Below the pieces are notes generated by a model. It saw only the letters and a program-made list of their open reading frames with translations, made no database searches and was not told the DNA's origin. This document shows, piece after piece, positions 24,073-33,922 of a stretch of 64,000 nucleotides of DNA (its first letter is position 1; every line of letters starts with the position of its first letter). Origin of the DNA: Glandiceps talaboti (taxonomy: Eukaryota > Hemichordata > Enteropneusta > Spengelidae). The stretch covers positions 18,096,240 to 18,160,239 of the forward strand of contig NC_135561.1 of the NCBI RefSeq assembly GCF_964340395.1, read 5' to 3'. Made by a program: the position numbers and the translations under genes.

Positions 24073-24222
24073 TGCCAGCACTGCATTGAAAGTGGCGTAT
24101 CCGGTTTCGTATGCATGGCATTCATACAACGAAAATGCAGTATTTCTGGACTTTCAGCGATTCCGTTGTGTGACTGTCATCTATACGGAACCTGAAACGC
24201 CACACTTTCATGCAGTGCAGTA
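24073..24222. mobile_element. 150-bp hairpin element
   Basis: The left arm includes CAGCACTGCATTGAAAGTGG and GTATCCGGTTTCGTAT. It is answered by the inverted right arm ATACGGAACCTGAAACGCC and ACACTTTCATGCAGTGCAG. The 60-codon frame across it is a by-product. This is probably a small MITE. Confidence 0.75.
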
Positions 24223-24456
24223 TAATTACTGATATAAATATCACTCTGCTATTTTAAGTTAAATGTAACAATCAACATGTTTTGAACCACATGGCACCTT
24301 CATTTGGACAGGAGAATTTACCTGAAGACAATATCACTTTATATTTATTAAGGATATAATCTTACATCCTTGTTACATTAACCTTTGAACTATCAATAAA
24401 TTGATATATTTAGCAGCTGATCTGGAAACTATTGATCTACATGTACAGTGTTTTTG
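24223..24456. other. No gene recognised
   Basis: Short unique stretch between two inverted-repeat elements. Confidence 0.4.
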
Positions 24457-24799
24457 TTAAAAGTGGCTACATGGATGAGGATTGGTATTTATTTTTGGAT
24501 TTTTTAATTTTAAAACAAATTTATCGTGCCTTCCTTCTTGAAAAATCAATGTGAAACAACATATGCCAAGTCCTACTTTGTTACTTAATAAATTGCAACA
24601 TATTAATCAACGTGTAAAATCACTGTTACTGTACGTACATTTTGGAGCTTTTTGCAATGTACTGAGTTACAAACACAGACTTTTTCCATGTTGTTTCACA
24701 TTGATTTTTCAAGTAAGGAAGCTATGACAGAATTATCATATAAATTAAAAATCCAAACTAAATAGTATTACCCAATTCTCATCCATGTGGTCACTTTAA
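24457..24799. mobile_element. Family A fold-back element, complete copy
   Basis: 343 bp including TTAA at each end. The left arm (AAGTGGCTACATGGATGAGG, GAAAAATCAATGTGAAACAA) is inverted in the right arm (TTGTTTCACATTGATTTTTC, CTCATCCATGTGGTCACTT) over about 140 bp. TTAA flanks suggest a piggyBac-type target, though a TA target cannot be excluded. Non-coding. Confidence 0.88.
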
Positions 24800-25514
24800 G
24801 AGTTTAGTGGTCTTCATCAAGGTTGACAAAAGTTCTCAATAGAAACCACATGGTGACTTCAAGTCCTATTGACCCTCATTTCAAAATAGATTTTCTAACA
24901 TAAGCCTCAGCTTCAATTAGGAATTTTACGGTATAACCTATTCTCACTAAAACACGAGAACATTATTATTATTTTCATTTTATGGTTCAATTCTAATTAT
25001 ATGATCAGAATTTCATTACCAATGAAGGTCTTCCCACCTGTTTTAATCAAACACTTTGTGAAACTGTTTGTTCTGTTCTAGAAGGGCATGCTAATGAACA
25101 TATACAATGATACCAAATTATTTTTGTTTGTTTTTTTATGTAAGCCATTGTTGAAAAGCATAATTCTTGAGGAGAACTCAAAACTACATAAACATAACAG
25201 ATTAAAAAGTGAAAACCATGAAACAAAGTCTTTTATATTTATGGCCCAATCACATGGTCCATTGCTCCTCAATAGGGCATCAATAATTTGAACAACCATA
25301 TCCTGAATGTGAACATTGATCGTCAGAGATCACTGCGTAATTGTCATTTTGATTGAAACATATCAAAGGAACTCTAGTGATGTACTTGAATGATAAAAAC
25401 ACTGTAAAATCTTGTGTTATTACTCTCAGCAGTGATATAAATTGTAACAAAGTAATAATTCCATTTTAAGACTGTTTTGGTTATTGACAGTAATCAGTAC
25501 AGTTTCTGATATGT
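24800..25514. other. No gene recognised
   Basis: Between the two family A copies. The overlapping small frames at 25078-25299 on both strands carry no motif. Confidence 0.4.
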
Positions 25515-25848
25515 TTAAAATAGCCATACAGATGAGGATTTTGGAATTTAGTTCGGATTTTTAATTTGTAAAACAATTTTATCATGACCTGAAAAATCAA
25601 TGTGAAACAACATATACCAAGTCTGTGTTTGTAACTCAATACATTGCAAAAAGCTATAAAAAAAAAAGTGTAAAACAGGTCAGTTATTGTACACACATTT
25701 ATCTTTTGCAAGGTATTGAGTTACAAACACAGAGACTTGGTACATGTTGTTTGACATTGATTTTTCAAGTAGGAAGTCATGACAAAATTGTTTTATAAAT
25801 TAAAACTCCAAAATAAATTCCAAATTGTCTTCCATGTGGCCACTAAAA
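25515..25848. mobile_element. Family A fold-back element, second complete copy
   Basis: Same arms as the 24.4-kb copy: ACAGATGAGGATTTTGGAAT, AATCAATGTGAAACAACATA, then the inverted TGTTGTTTGACATTGATTTT and CTTCCATGTGGCCACT. A short A-rich loop with GTGTAAAACAGGTC separates the arms. The right-hand TTAA is not preserved. Confidence 0.88.
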
Positions 25849-26194
25849 GGCTTTGTTTTTTGGTAACATTGGTTAAGTACATGTATATAAACTCTACCCA
25901 AGTTCCCACTGATTTTTTTTTTGGTTATAACTCTTCAAAGTCATATGATTTGAAACAAATAATTGGTGCATTTACTACTATACGTCTTTACATAATAATT
26001 CATAGATAATTTATTTTCATTTTTGTGATTAAAATTTCTGTTGTAAGATGAGAATACAAAATTTGTAGTTTAATTTAATACTTTATATACAAGATGTGTA
26101 CAGTTGTTGTAACATGAATAATACATGATTAATGACATTTAACAACTACTGCAGGTCTTGTTGTTGTGACTCGAAATCAAATTTGATATAGCGT
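25849..26194. other. No gene recognised
   Basis: AT-rich sequence with no recognisable element. Confidence 0.4.
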
Positions 26195-26272
26195 ACAAGA
26201 TTTCGGTTCCCAAAGTGATTGATTTAACCAAGTTAGTTTAATCACTTTATCACTTTGGGAACCACAAGCTTG
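26195..26272. repeat. 78-bp hairpin
   Basis: GGTTCCCAAAGTGAT at 26205 is perfectly inverted as ATCACTTTGGGAACC near 26249. Pairing extends outward through ACAAG/CTTGT with a few mismatches. It could be a tiny MITE or a structured RNA precursor. Confidence 0.85.
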
Positions 26273-26782
26273 TTCCTTATAAAAAAAACACATATAATTC
26301 CTTAAAGGAGGCGCAAGCTGTGTTTATGTGTCTTGGGGGCGTAATATTTTGCCACATATTTAAAAGGTAATCTCGGTATTCTTTGTACTGAAGCACTTTG
26401 TATTACTTAACCATCATTTGCAATTGACTGAATTCAAACCTAGCATTAAGATATAACTTATAAACAAATCAATGACGTAATTTAGTATGCATAGAAAAAT
26501 GTATCTAGGAAATCCTTACTATCCAATCAATTATTCTAACAATGCCAGAAGACAATTGTAATGTCATAAAACATTATTATTTATAGTTTTTTATTTATTT
26601 AACTTTGACAATAGTCAGGCAGTCCACACAGATGACAAACACCTATAAACGTAGACCCCAAACGTGGTATGCATTGACATTAAAATATACTGGATTGGTT
26701 TAATGGTTTTATGTCTCACACTTTATTGTCATTTGAGTAAAAAGGTTATAAACTTGAGTTTGTGTCTCAGTAAGATCTGACC
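26273..26782. other. No gene recognised
   Basis: AT-rich, featureless apart from short T-rich runs. Confidence 0.4.
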
Positions 26783-26805
26783 TACCTACCTACCTACCTA
26801 CCTAC
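26783..26805. repeat. (CTAC)n microsatellite
   Basis: Nearly six CTAC units. Confidence 0.95.
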
Positions 26806-26927
26806 AAATTAGTGGTCACTCTCTGCAGTTGGACTGATCTTTGTATAAATTTATTCAACAAAGTTTATTTCATTACTATAGGTTTGAAGTTGTGGTGCAC
26901 CCCATTAAAAGAAACCACAATATGCAT

Positions 26928-27380
26928 CTACATGTCTGGCTGTATCATTCCTTGCAATAACATTTCAACTATAAAAGGCTTTTCGCAAATTTCAAACATA
27001 AATTCTACATACACATATCTGAAGCCACAATAAACTGTTTCTGCCTGCATTCTCACAATTTGAGATAGAATTTCATCACCTAGGAAACATGTCTTAAAAA
27101 TAACAAATAATTGGAATTCTTGGTTAACATACGAATACTGTTCATCTTCTGTTCTGTGTAGGAATATGGGTAATAGGTCGACTTCTTGTTTTACTGTGTT
27201 TATTTGTGGCCCTCTAGCATGAGGTAAAATAATATTATTACAGGACTGAGGTTTGAGGTACTCAGAATTGTAAAACCAATCAGATAATGACTTAATCCTT
27301 GGAGTGGAAGACACATGTTTAACTCCATCCATCCTACGCTGGGACTTAATCTCAATTCTGACTGCTGTCCAGTGTAGCAT
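26928..27380 (-). CDS. Unidentified open frame, possible terminal exon
   Basis: An open minus-strand frame of about 150 codons, the longest here that is not built from simple repeats. It runs from just after CTTGCTTTACAG, a good splice-acceptor-like sequence, to a stop at 26928. I recognise no domain. It has mixed composition with several Trp, Cys, Glu and Gln residues (SDWFYNSEYLKPQS; GDEILSQIVRMQAETVYCGF) and no obvious signal peptide. At this AT content one frame of this length in 64 kb is not improbable, so it may be chance, an old transposon piece or a real last exon. Start choice is uncertain because no good initiation context is seen. Confidence 0.25.
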   Translation of the reverse strand: MLHWTAVRIEIKSQRRMDGVKHVSSTPRIKSLSDWFYNSEYLKPQSCNNIILPHARGPQINTVKQEVDLLPIFLHRTEDEQYSYVNQEFQLFVIFKTCFLGDEILSQIVRMQAETVYCGFRYVYVEFMFEICEKPFIVEMLLQGMIQPDM

Positions 27381-27619
27381 ACTGTAAAGCAAGATATTTT
27401 CAATACTAGAAAATGTTCAGTCTTCAGCTAGTTCTCAAACACTAACTTTCTCTAATTACCAGACTGGTACATTGTGTTCATGTACAAGGAGGTACTTTAG
27501 TTACTTACTTATTTTTGTGTTTTAGTTTTCTAGTGAAATAACAAGTTAAAATAAGTCTTTAATGAAAATTTTTAGGTTGTATATCGAAAGACAAATTTGT
27601 GTTTACGGGTCAACAACAG
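27381..27619. other. No gene recognised
   Basis: Would be intron or upstream flank if the frame at 26928 were an exon. Confidence 0.3.
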
Positions 27620-27752
27620 AGATAAAAATTGGCTTTTTTTGTGAGTCCCCACATGGACTCATAGTATGACAACACCAAATTTTGAAGCATAACACAAAAT
27701 AACTGTGCACCAGTGGCTTGTCAGAGTGGCTCAGAGAGCTGGACTCTACTAT
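27620..27752. mobile_element. Family F MITE, decayed copy
   Basis: Contains GTGAGTCCCCACATGGACTC and AACACCAAATTTTGAAGC, as in the interior of the copy at 18514. Terminal repeats are eroded (TCAGAGAGCTGGACTC at the right). Confidence 0.5.
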
Positions 27753-28346
27753 TCCATATGTACCACTGAGTGAGAAACACCATAGAGTTCAAATTAGGCA
27801 GTGTTTTTTTTATGTTTCACACGTTTTTTGTTTCAAATTACACAAATAAAATACACTGATAGCGTGTATGCACATACAATGTTACATTTCATCTCACTGT
27901 GAACACACATAAACAGTTTGTGTGTGAATCTTCCCTGTTTCATTCTACAGCTCTGTTGATTTGTGTTCACTGAGTCAGATATAATGTATCATCTTATATG
28001 CTTGCTCGCTATAGTGTCTGTATTTTGTTTAATGTAGTTAGTAACAAACCACCTTGTGTGAGACAGAATAAACATTGCGCTGCCTAATTGAAACTCTATA
28101 GTCATTCTAGTTTGGTAGAAAGCATAACTAATAGTCATCCTAGGACTATGCTTGTACAGAATACAGATAGGTAAGTTATAAAATAGATGTAGATTTGTAC
28201 GTATATATTAGAGTAAAAAACCCACCATGATTCTAGGCTAGTTTATGTGATTGTACATGTACATGTAGTTATGACCTTCTATTGTGGCAATCATTCTCTC
28301 TCAAGCATAGAACTTTTAGTCACGTTTTCATGAATCACTATTTTGT
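27753..28346. other. No gene recognised
   Basis: AT-rich with several GTGTG and ACATGTA words. No repeat copy identified. Confidence 0.4.
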
Positions 28347-28406
28347 ATTGGAACAGTAATTCCTGATGAAGTCAGCTGAGGTGTGAAACTCAACAGACGT
28401 TCCAAT
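28347..28406 (+). ncRNA. Hammerhead-like RNA motif, candidate
   Basis: ATTGGAAC (28347-28354) pairs perfectly with GTTCCAAT (28399-28406). Between them lie CTGATGA (28363-28369), a short region with TCAGCTGAGGTGT, and GAAAC (28385-28389). CUGAUGA...GAAA is the conserved core of hammerhead ribozymes, and minimal type I forms occur in Penelope-like elements. Stem II is weak here and no clear cleavage triplet is adjacent, so activity is doubtful. It may be just a repeat family with a coincidental core. Confidence 0.25.
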
Positions 28407-28604
28407 CATTTGCAGTTATATGTACATATTAACTGCACTGCATTATTACAGATACAATCAGTAGTTTTATAGCATTATGTTAATGCCTAGTAAAGATGAA
28501 ATAGATATCATCTTATCATGAATAAATCTCAATTAACTCAAACCTAGATACAGGAAATTTAAAAGCTGTTGTACTAGCATGCAGCATGTTTCATAGTTAA
28601 AGAT

Positions 28605-29050
28605 AAGGGTTACCCAATTTTTTTTTATGTTTCTCAATACTCTTTAATGGCAACTATGGGGGCCGTTGGTCAGTCAGTCGATCGATTTTAAAGAAAAAAA
28701 ATCACCATCTTCATGTTTTTCTGTCTCTTCTTTTCTTCCTCTCTACCTTCCATTTATTGGATTCCTAGTAACAAGCCCTTCCCAGCTTCTCTACACAATT
28801 GGCATGTTCTCAGCCCTCCTACTGGAATAACTACCATCATGAAAGAAATGTGAACAAGTGTCGTCATCACTGCCATGACTGTAGATGGCATCGACAGTCC
28901 AGACACTTGCTTATTCTTACCAGAGAGGTAGTTCTGCAAAATAGTAAGGGCAGGCAAAAATAACAATATTTTTCTATTTTGATGTCGGAGCTGAAAAATT
29001 GGGTTGGTCGGGTAATGAGAAACAGAAGAGGAAAAATAGGGTCACCCTAA
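28605..29050. mobile_element. ~446-bp MITE with GGGTNACCC ends
   Basis: Left end AAGGGTTACCCAATTTTTTT then ATGTTTCTCA; right end TAATGAGAAACAGAAGAGG then TAGGGTCACCCTAA, an inverted pair of about 38 bp. A 70-codon minus-strand frame lies inside, but it matches no domain I know. Polypyrimidine and GT/AG-like signals within it are noted only as coincidence. Confidence 0.75.
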
Positions 29051-29363
29051 AGTACAAGTTACAGATGGATGACAGATGGACAACGGATGGATGGAGATAC
29101 AAAATCAGCTGTTCCATATGCTCAATGTCTGTGACAGGGAAACTAAAAGGATGTTACAGTTAAATGGTTATCCTTGTAACTGACGCTGCATTTATCAACT
29201 ACAATTTGTCAGTGTACAAAAGTGTATATACATGAGTTATTGCTACACACCAAAACTTATCAAAAAAGCAAGTCTTAGTCTATTACACATAACGATAGTA
29301 GGGATCAAATATGAACACAGAATAAATCAGACAAACGAGGGCTATTATAATGGGTTCTGTCTC
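29051..29363. other. No gene; GGATG-like patch
   Basis: GATGGATGACAGATGGACAAC at the start is a decayed GGAT microsatellite. The rest is featureless. Confidence 0.5.
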
Positions 29364-29560
29364 TTAGTGCATCTGTAATATGTCACTTCTTAGACATGAC
29401 AAATCTGATTTCAATCAGACCTGGCACAAAGGTGACACATCATATGGCATATATGCACATCACAGTTGTTTTTCAACATATGCAAATTAGACCAAATGGC
29501 AGCCATATTTGTCATCAAAAAGCAAAATTTGCATAACGCAAAACTATAATAAACTCCAAT
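29364..29560 (+). repeat. Family G dispersed repeat
   Basis: CATCTGTAATATGTCACTTC, ACCTGGCACAAAGGTGACAC and ATATATGCACATCACAG match the copy at 48392-48520. A piece lies inverted at 38137. Class unknown. Confidence 0.65.
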
Positions 29561-30234
29561 CAAGTGTCTATTCCCCATATCATCAGGTGTAAGCTTTATT
29601 TTAAGACAGCGAACTTTAACCTTGGCTTTGATCTTCAGGATCACTTCAATATTAATATCAAAATCAAGCCATGTTTTGCATATCATTATCACAGACTGTA
29701 GTATATATTTCTGGAACTGATTTCTTTTAAACCATATATCATAAATGACTTCCTGGTAGGGGTGCTACCTTACTCCACAAAGAGTGTGAGATGGTTAAAA
29801 TATACACAAAAATGATAAACCACAACTATTTGTGTGTTTTTCAATGTATTTGACCAAAAACTTGGACAAATGTATTATAATGTCATTTTTCTATCATGGT
29901 TGACTTCCTGATGAGAGCACTAGTTGCTAGATATTATTCACTATGTTTTTGCTGTTTAGTACATTGCAATATGAAGCCAAATTTAAACTGTGTACAAAAG
30001 ACCATAATGTGTAACAAACTGTATCCATTTGACACATGACAAGTACAAAACCAAAATAAATCAACCTAATTTCTGTATTCTAGTGATATTGCTAATCGTT
30101 GTGATCATTTACTGATTATCAACACCCAAACATTTCCCTTTTCAATTCCTTTACAAATTCCAGATCAGTGATAATGAGGTGCTAATGTAGCACAGATACT
30201 AGCACATGCCATAAGCAAGCTAAACCATGAATAA
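29561..30234. other. No gene recognised
   Basis: AT-rich, no identified element. Confidence 0.4.
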
Positions 30235-30329
30235 GATGTAATCTTCGTTTTTAATACGAAATGCTGAGAGTTTATATGTAATACACATAAACTCTTTCAG
30301 CATTCCGTATTAAAAACTAAGATTACATC
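30235..30329. repeat. 95-bp near-perfect hairpin
   Basis: Starts GATGTAATCTTCGTTTTTAA and ends TTAAAAACTAAGATTACATC. The arms are about 43 bases with two mismatches and a two-base slip, and the loop is about seven bases. Candidate small MITE; its length and shape also resemble a microRNA precursor. Confidence 0.9.
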
Positions 30330-30967
30330 TTTTACTTCTTCTGGAATTAAGGTCAACTTCAAACAAATGGAGACTCTCACCCTAAATATCAAATGACAAA
30401 TGGAAAACCCATCATTTTACATACAGGTTATTAAAATCCTGGTCTTACCAAATACTAAAATGTATTTAGCCATAGAATCTATATCAGAAAATTAATCAGT
30501 CATTAATAAAAGACTTTAAATCTACGTCAACCAGACAGTGAACACGAATTGCAAATACACATTTTCAACAAAAACATACAAATTGCACTTGTGACTTATT
30601 TGCACACAATATGAGTTTAATATCTATCAAAAATATATAATGTATGACAAATTTGACTTGACATTTGTGACGGTGGGATACAAAAGCAGGTAATAAATTA
30701 TCATGATCACTTGTGACAACACCTCATAATTCATACTCAAGGTTATGACAGCCACATGAAAAGTCATTCTCTGTACTATTTACACAGTGGGTAATAATGG
30801 AGCTAATAAAACTATATGGCTGAATAACTTGATAAAAATCAGACAAATGGTATTTTGTAATTACAAGGCAATATAAAATTACTTGTATGATACAGGTGAG
30901 AATCATGTGTGTAACAACTGTTGTGCTATTTTCTAGATTTCTAAATTCTGGCATGTAAAGTATTGAT
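30330..30967. other. No gene recognised
   Basis: AT-rich. A good minus-strand donor-like site at 30444-30448 follows only a ~30-bp open stretch, too little to support an exon. Confidence 0.4.
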
Positions 30968-31339
30968 TAGGCATAAAAAAAATGTGTGGTTCCGATTACA
31001 TTCAATTTTAACATAGGTGGGGTAGGTAGATTTTTTATTTTATTTCATTATATATTTTTCTTTTATGTGTGAATGTCTGGTTCAGGTTTTCCATTGTTTT
31101 CCCACGTCTCTGTGTCGTTTATTTCTTCCTATCAGATGTGCAGCCATTACAGATTGGAAGAATAGTTTTATATTGCGTTTTTAAGTTGATGTCAGTTTCC
31201 GCATCCAGTATTTCTTGCGAGACTTCATGATTTTATTATTATTTTTCTAGAATACGTAAAAAAAAAGTGTTTAGGGTCGGCGAGAAAACTAGGTGTGGTC
31301 GGGTAACCGGAACCAAACAACTTTTTTTATTTGGCCTTA
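30968..31339 (+). mobile_element. Family B MITE, copy 3 (best termini)
   Basis: The left end AGGCATAAAAAAAATGTGTG then GTTCCGATTAC is mirrored at the right by GTAACCGGAACCAAACAAC then TTTTTATTTGGCCT. This defines a terminal inverted repeat of about 32 bp. The interior matches copies 1 and 2. Confidence 0.87.
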
Positions 31340-31369
31340 TCAAAGTTTATTTATTATAGCCATTAAAGC

Positions 31370-31830
31370 CAAAAATATGAAATTTATGTTCTGATAATTC
31401 TATGTCACAACAACGCTTGTCTACATCACCGCTTCTGGTGTGAGCGAAATATGCGTCAAACCATTCAAGTTCACCATGATTATACTTTCAAAAAATTTTC
31501 TTTGATATTATTGTTGGTGGTGTAATTATGTTATTCTCCAATATTTTTTCTTCATTCTTCTCTAGTGACTTGGAGTGACAAACACCCCTGGGTCACTCAT
31601 ATATTTCTTGGCTGAACAAAGAAACATATTGGGGAATAACAACTAATTATACCATGCATAACCCAAGTTGAACAAAAAAATATGGAATTTATACCCTAGT
31701 CATTCTACATCATGACCACATGCATCTACTTCACAACAATGCATGTCTGTGTCATTAGTTCTGCTGTTTTTGAACTAGTATATGAGTCAGTCAAACCATT
31801 CAAGGTTACGATCAACACCAGCTTTCTACT
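31370..31830. repeat. Family E fold-back repeat, long copy
   Basis: The first half carries GTGTAATTATGTTATTCTCC and AATATTTTTTCTTC. The second half carries the inverse, ATTGGGGAATAACAACTAATTATAC, as shorter words. It is followed by ACCATGCATAACCCAAG, AAATATGGAATTTATACCC and GTCATTCTACATCATGACC. It is thus a fold-back unit of the family seen near 17165, 34560 and 60180. Confidence 0.7.
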
Positions 31831-33389
31831 AATTACGGTGTTCTTCATGAGAAATACAGAATCAACATAACACATGTTCAGATCTAACCAAAGTCCCTTT
31901 AAGCAAATTTACGACTGGTACTTCAGTAGTAACGCATCCTTTGTATTAACTTGTTAAAACAAATCACATCCAGTACATGTACAGGTACTTCTAACAGAAT
32001 CCTGTCTAGCTATTTTGCATCAGATATCATATTCAAAAGATATCTTTGTGTCCATCATATCTTATTCCCAAAGTCTTCTTGAGATCTCTACAGAAGACAC
32101 GATGTCTCCATTTAACAATGTCAGCAGTAGTCTTTTTTCTAAAGTGGTACAACTTATAACTCATTCAAAGTAATGCATTGTACAATTAAAGAAAACATCG
32201 TCCAAACAAACACAAAACGTTTTACTTAATGATGGAGGACAAAAGTGGTCTGTAGCAGATTTTATACAATTACTTGGTAATACCACGACAACTTTAAAAT
32301 CATTACTAAATCATCAGACAAACTTAAAAACTTGAGACAGAAGTCATTTTATACACTAATAATGAAAATTTCTACTCATAGAGTCAAATATTTCTTAGAA
32401 GCAAATCCCAAATTTTTATAATTATCTCATCAGCATCGTTAGTGGTGTACTGAATTGTTATTACTTAGCAACAGAATGTTATGATCACTATCACTTACAT
32501 TTCCCTAAAACCTATTTCTTGCCTTAACAGTTTTCTAAGCTTTCTTTTGAAGACATAGCTTACATAAAACTTGTATCAACAAAGTATCAATAGTACATAA
32601 GCCAGTCCAGTAGATTTAGTTTACACTAGAAAAACATATGACATAATAAGCAAGTGAATGTAGAGTGATTTAACCTAACTTTACAGTGATTTTATAACCA
32701 CTTACATTTCCTTTATAAATGCCTATTTCTTTCCTAAAAAGGCTACCGAGTATTCTGTTGAAGACTACTTTTCATAAACCTCAGACCACACCAGATACAA
32801 GATCATTACATTTAGCGGGTTTCATCTACATTATAAAGTAAGACATAACATACAATCATGTAATTGATAAAAATGTGAATTCACCTTTCTGCCTTCCAAG
32901 TGTATTTCTTCAAAATATTTCTGTACTGTCCAGTTTTTTAGAAGAATATTATCCTTTTAAAATAAGTTGGTTGAGTATAATCCAATGCCTGCAAATTTAA
33001 AGAACAATACGAAAATTTACAAAAAATATATTTTAAACTATGCACTGATAGAGGGTTGTATTGGTTTACATGATTTAATACATAGGACATGTTTTATGCA
33101 TGTAGTACAAAATTGTACCTGAAATATTCCTACCTAACTGAAGCATAATTCACCATCAGCAGTACTATGACCTGGTATTCCGGAAAATTACTAAAACAAT
33201 ATATACTATATTCATTATATGTAAAATGTCTATGCTGAAGTAAATAGTATGTAGAGCGGTATAAATAACATACTATCAAGCAAGATACCCAGAAGTCTTT
33301 ACACAATAAAGAACTATACTGTTAGTTATCTGATGATCGCAACAACATGTAACACAGTGTAGCGACACCTGAGCATCTTGCTTGATATT
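31831..33389. other. No gene recognised
   Basis: About 1.5 kb of AT-rich DNA. Words such as CACTTACATTTCC, CCTATTTCTT and GAAGACATAGCTTACATAAA/GAAGACTACTTTTCATAAA near 32490 and 32700 hint at an old ~200-bp duplication. Confidence 0.4.
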
Positions 33390-33460
33390 ATGTTATATAT
33401 ATATTGCCTGATGATCACTGAGGAAGTGTGAAACTCTGAGTAATAAGTTACTTATAACAT
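33390..33460 (+). ncRNA. Hammerhead-like RNA motif, second candidate
   Basis: ATGTTATA (33390-33397) pairs with TATAACAT (33453-33460). Inside are CTGATGA (33408-33414), a hairpin CACT-GAGGA-AGTG (33416-33428) in the stem II position, and GAAAC (33430-33434). The core order CUGAUGA, stem II, GAAA fits hammerhead ribozymes. A U-U mismatch at the base of stem II and no obvious NUH cleavage site argue against activity. Confidence 0.3.
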
Positions 33461-33612
33461 CCTTATTCTTTTGATCAAGTCTATATATTCATATATGTAA
33501 TATATAATATAATTATACACACACACAAATAGGTATATCGAATATATGATAAAATTTAGTATATGTGTAGCAAAAATAATGAGGAAATCTCCATTACACC
33601 AATGAATGTAGC

Positions 33613-33922
33613 TAGAAAAAATTCTCGTTAGACTAATTGTAGATGCTGGTCCTGATTTTCTGTATACCAAAACCAACATGTTTTTATATCAGACTTTTAA
33701 TTGAAAATTTTCAATTTTGTACTAACATACTTTTTATTAGTATAAGACTTATACTAATAAGAAGTAAGTTAGTACAAAATTGAAAATTTCCAATTAAAAG
33801 TCTCATATAAAATATAGAATATAGAAACTTGATAACATCTTCAAATATCTACTGAAAATTTTGTTTTGAGTATTTGTGGATGCTGGTCCTGGTTTTTCTG
33901 TATACCAAAACCAACATGTTTA
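33613..33922 (+). repeat. Direct repeats bracketing a palindrome
   Basis: GATGCTGGTCCTGATTTTCT/GTATACCAAAACCAACATGT at 33642-33683 recurs at 33879-33921 with one substitution and one extra T. Similarity may extend leftwards (GAAAAAATTCTCGTTAG against GAAAATTTTGTTTTGAG). The 131-bp palindrome begins exactly where the first copy ends. Confidence 0.85.
33682..33812. repeat. 131-bp near-perfect palindrome
   Basis: Two 65-base arms separated by one base; about 61 of 65 positions pair. The centre is TTAGTATAAGACTTATACTA. Outer ends are TTTTATATCAGACTTTTAAT and ATTAAAAGTCTCATATAAAA. No coding frame. A spacerless MITE, or a palindrome formed by inverted duplication. Confidence 0.95.

Noticed and set aside
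28754-28966. 70-codon frame inside the 28.6-kb element as a membrane protein exon
   Set aside because: Lies between inverted ends of a MITE; no domain recognised.
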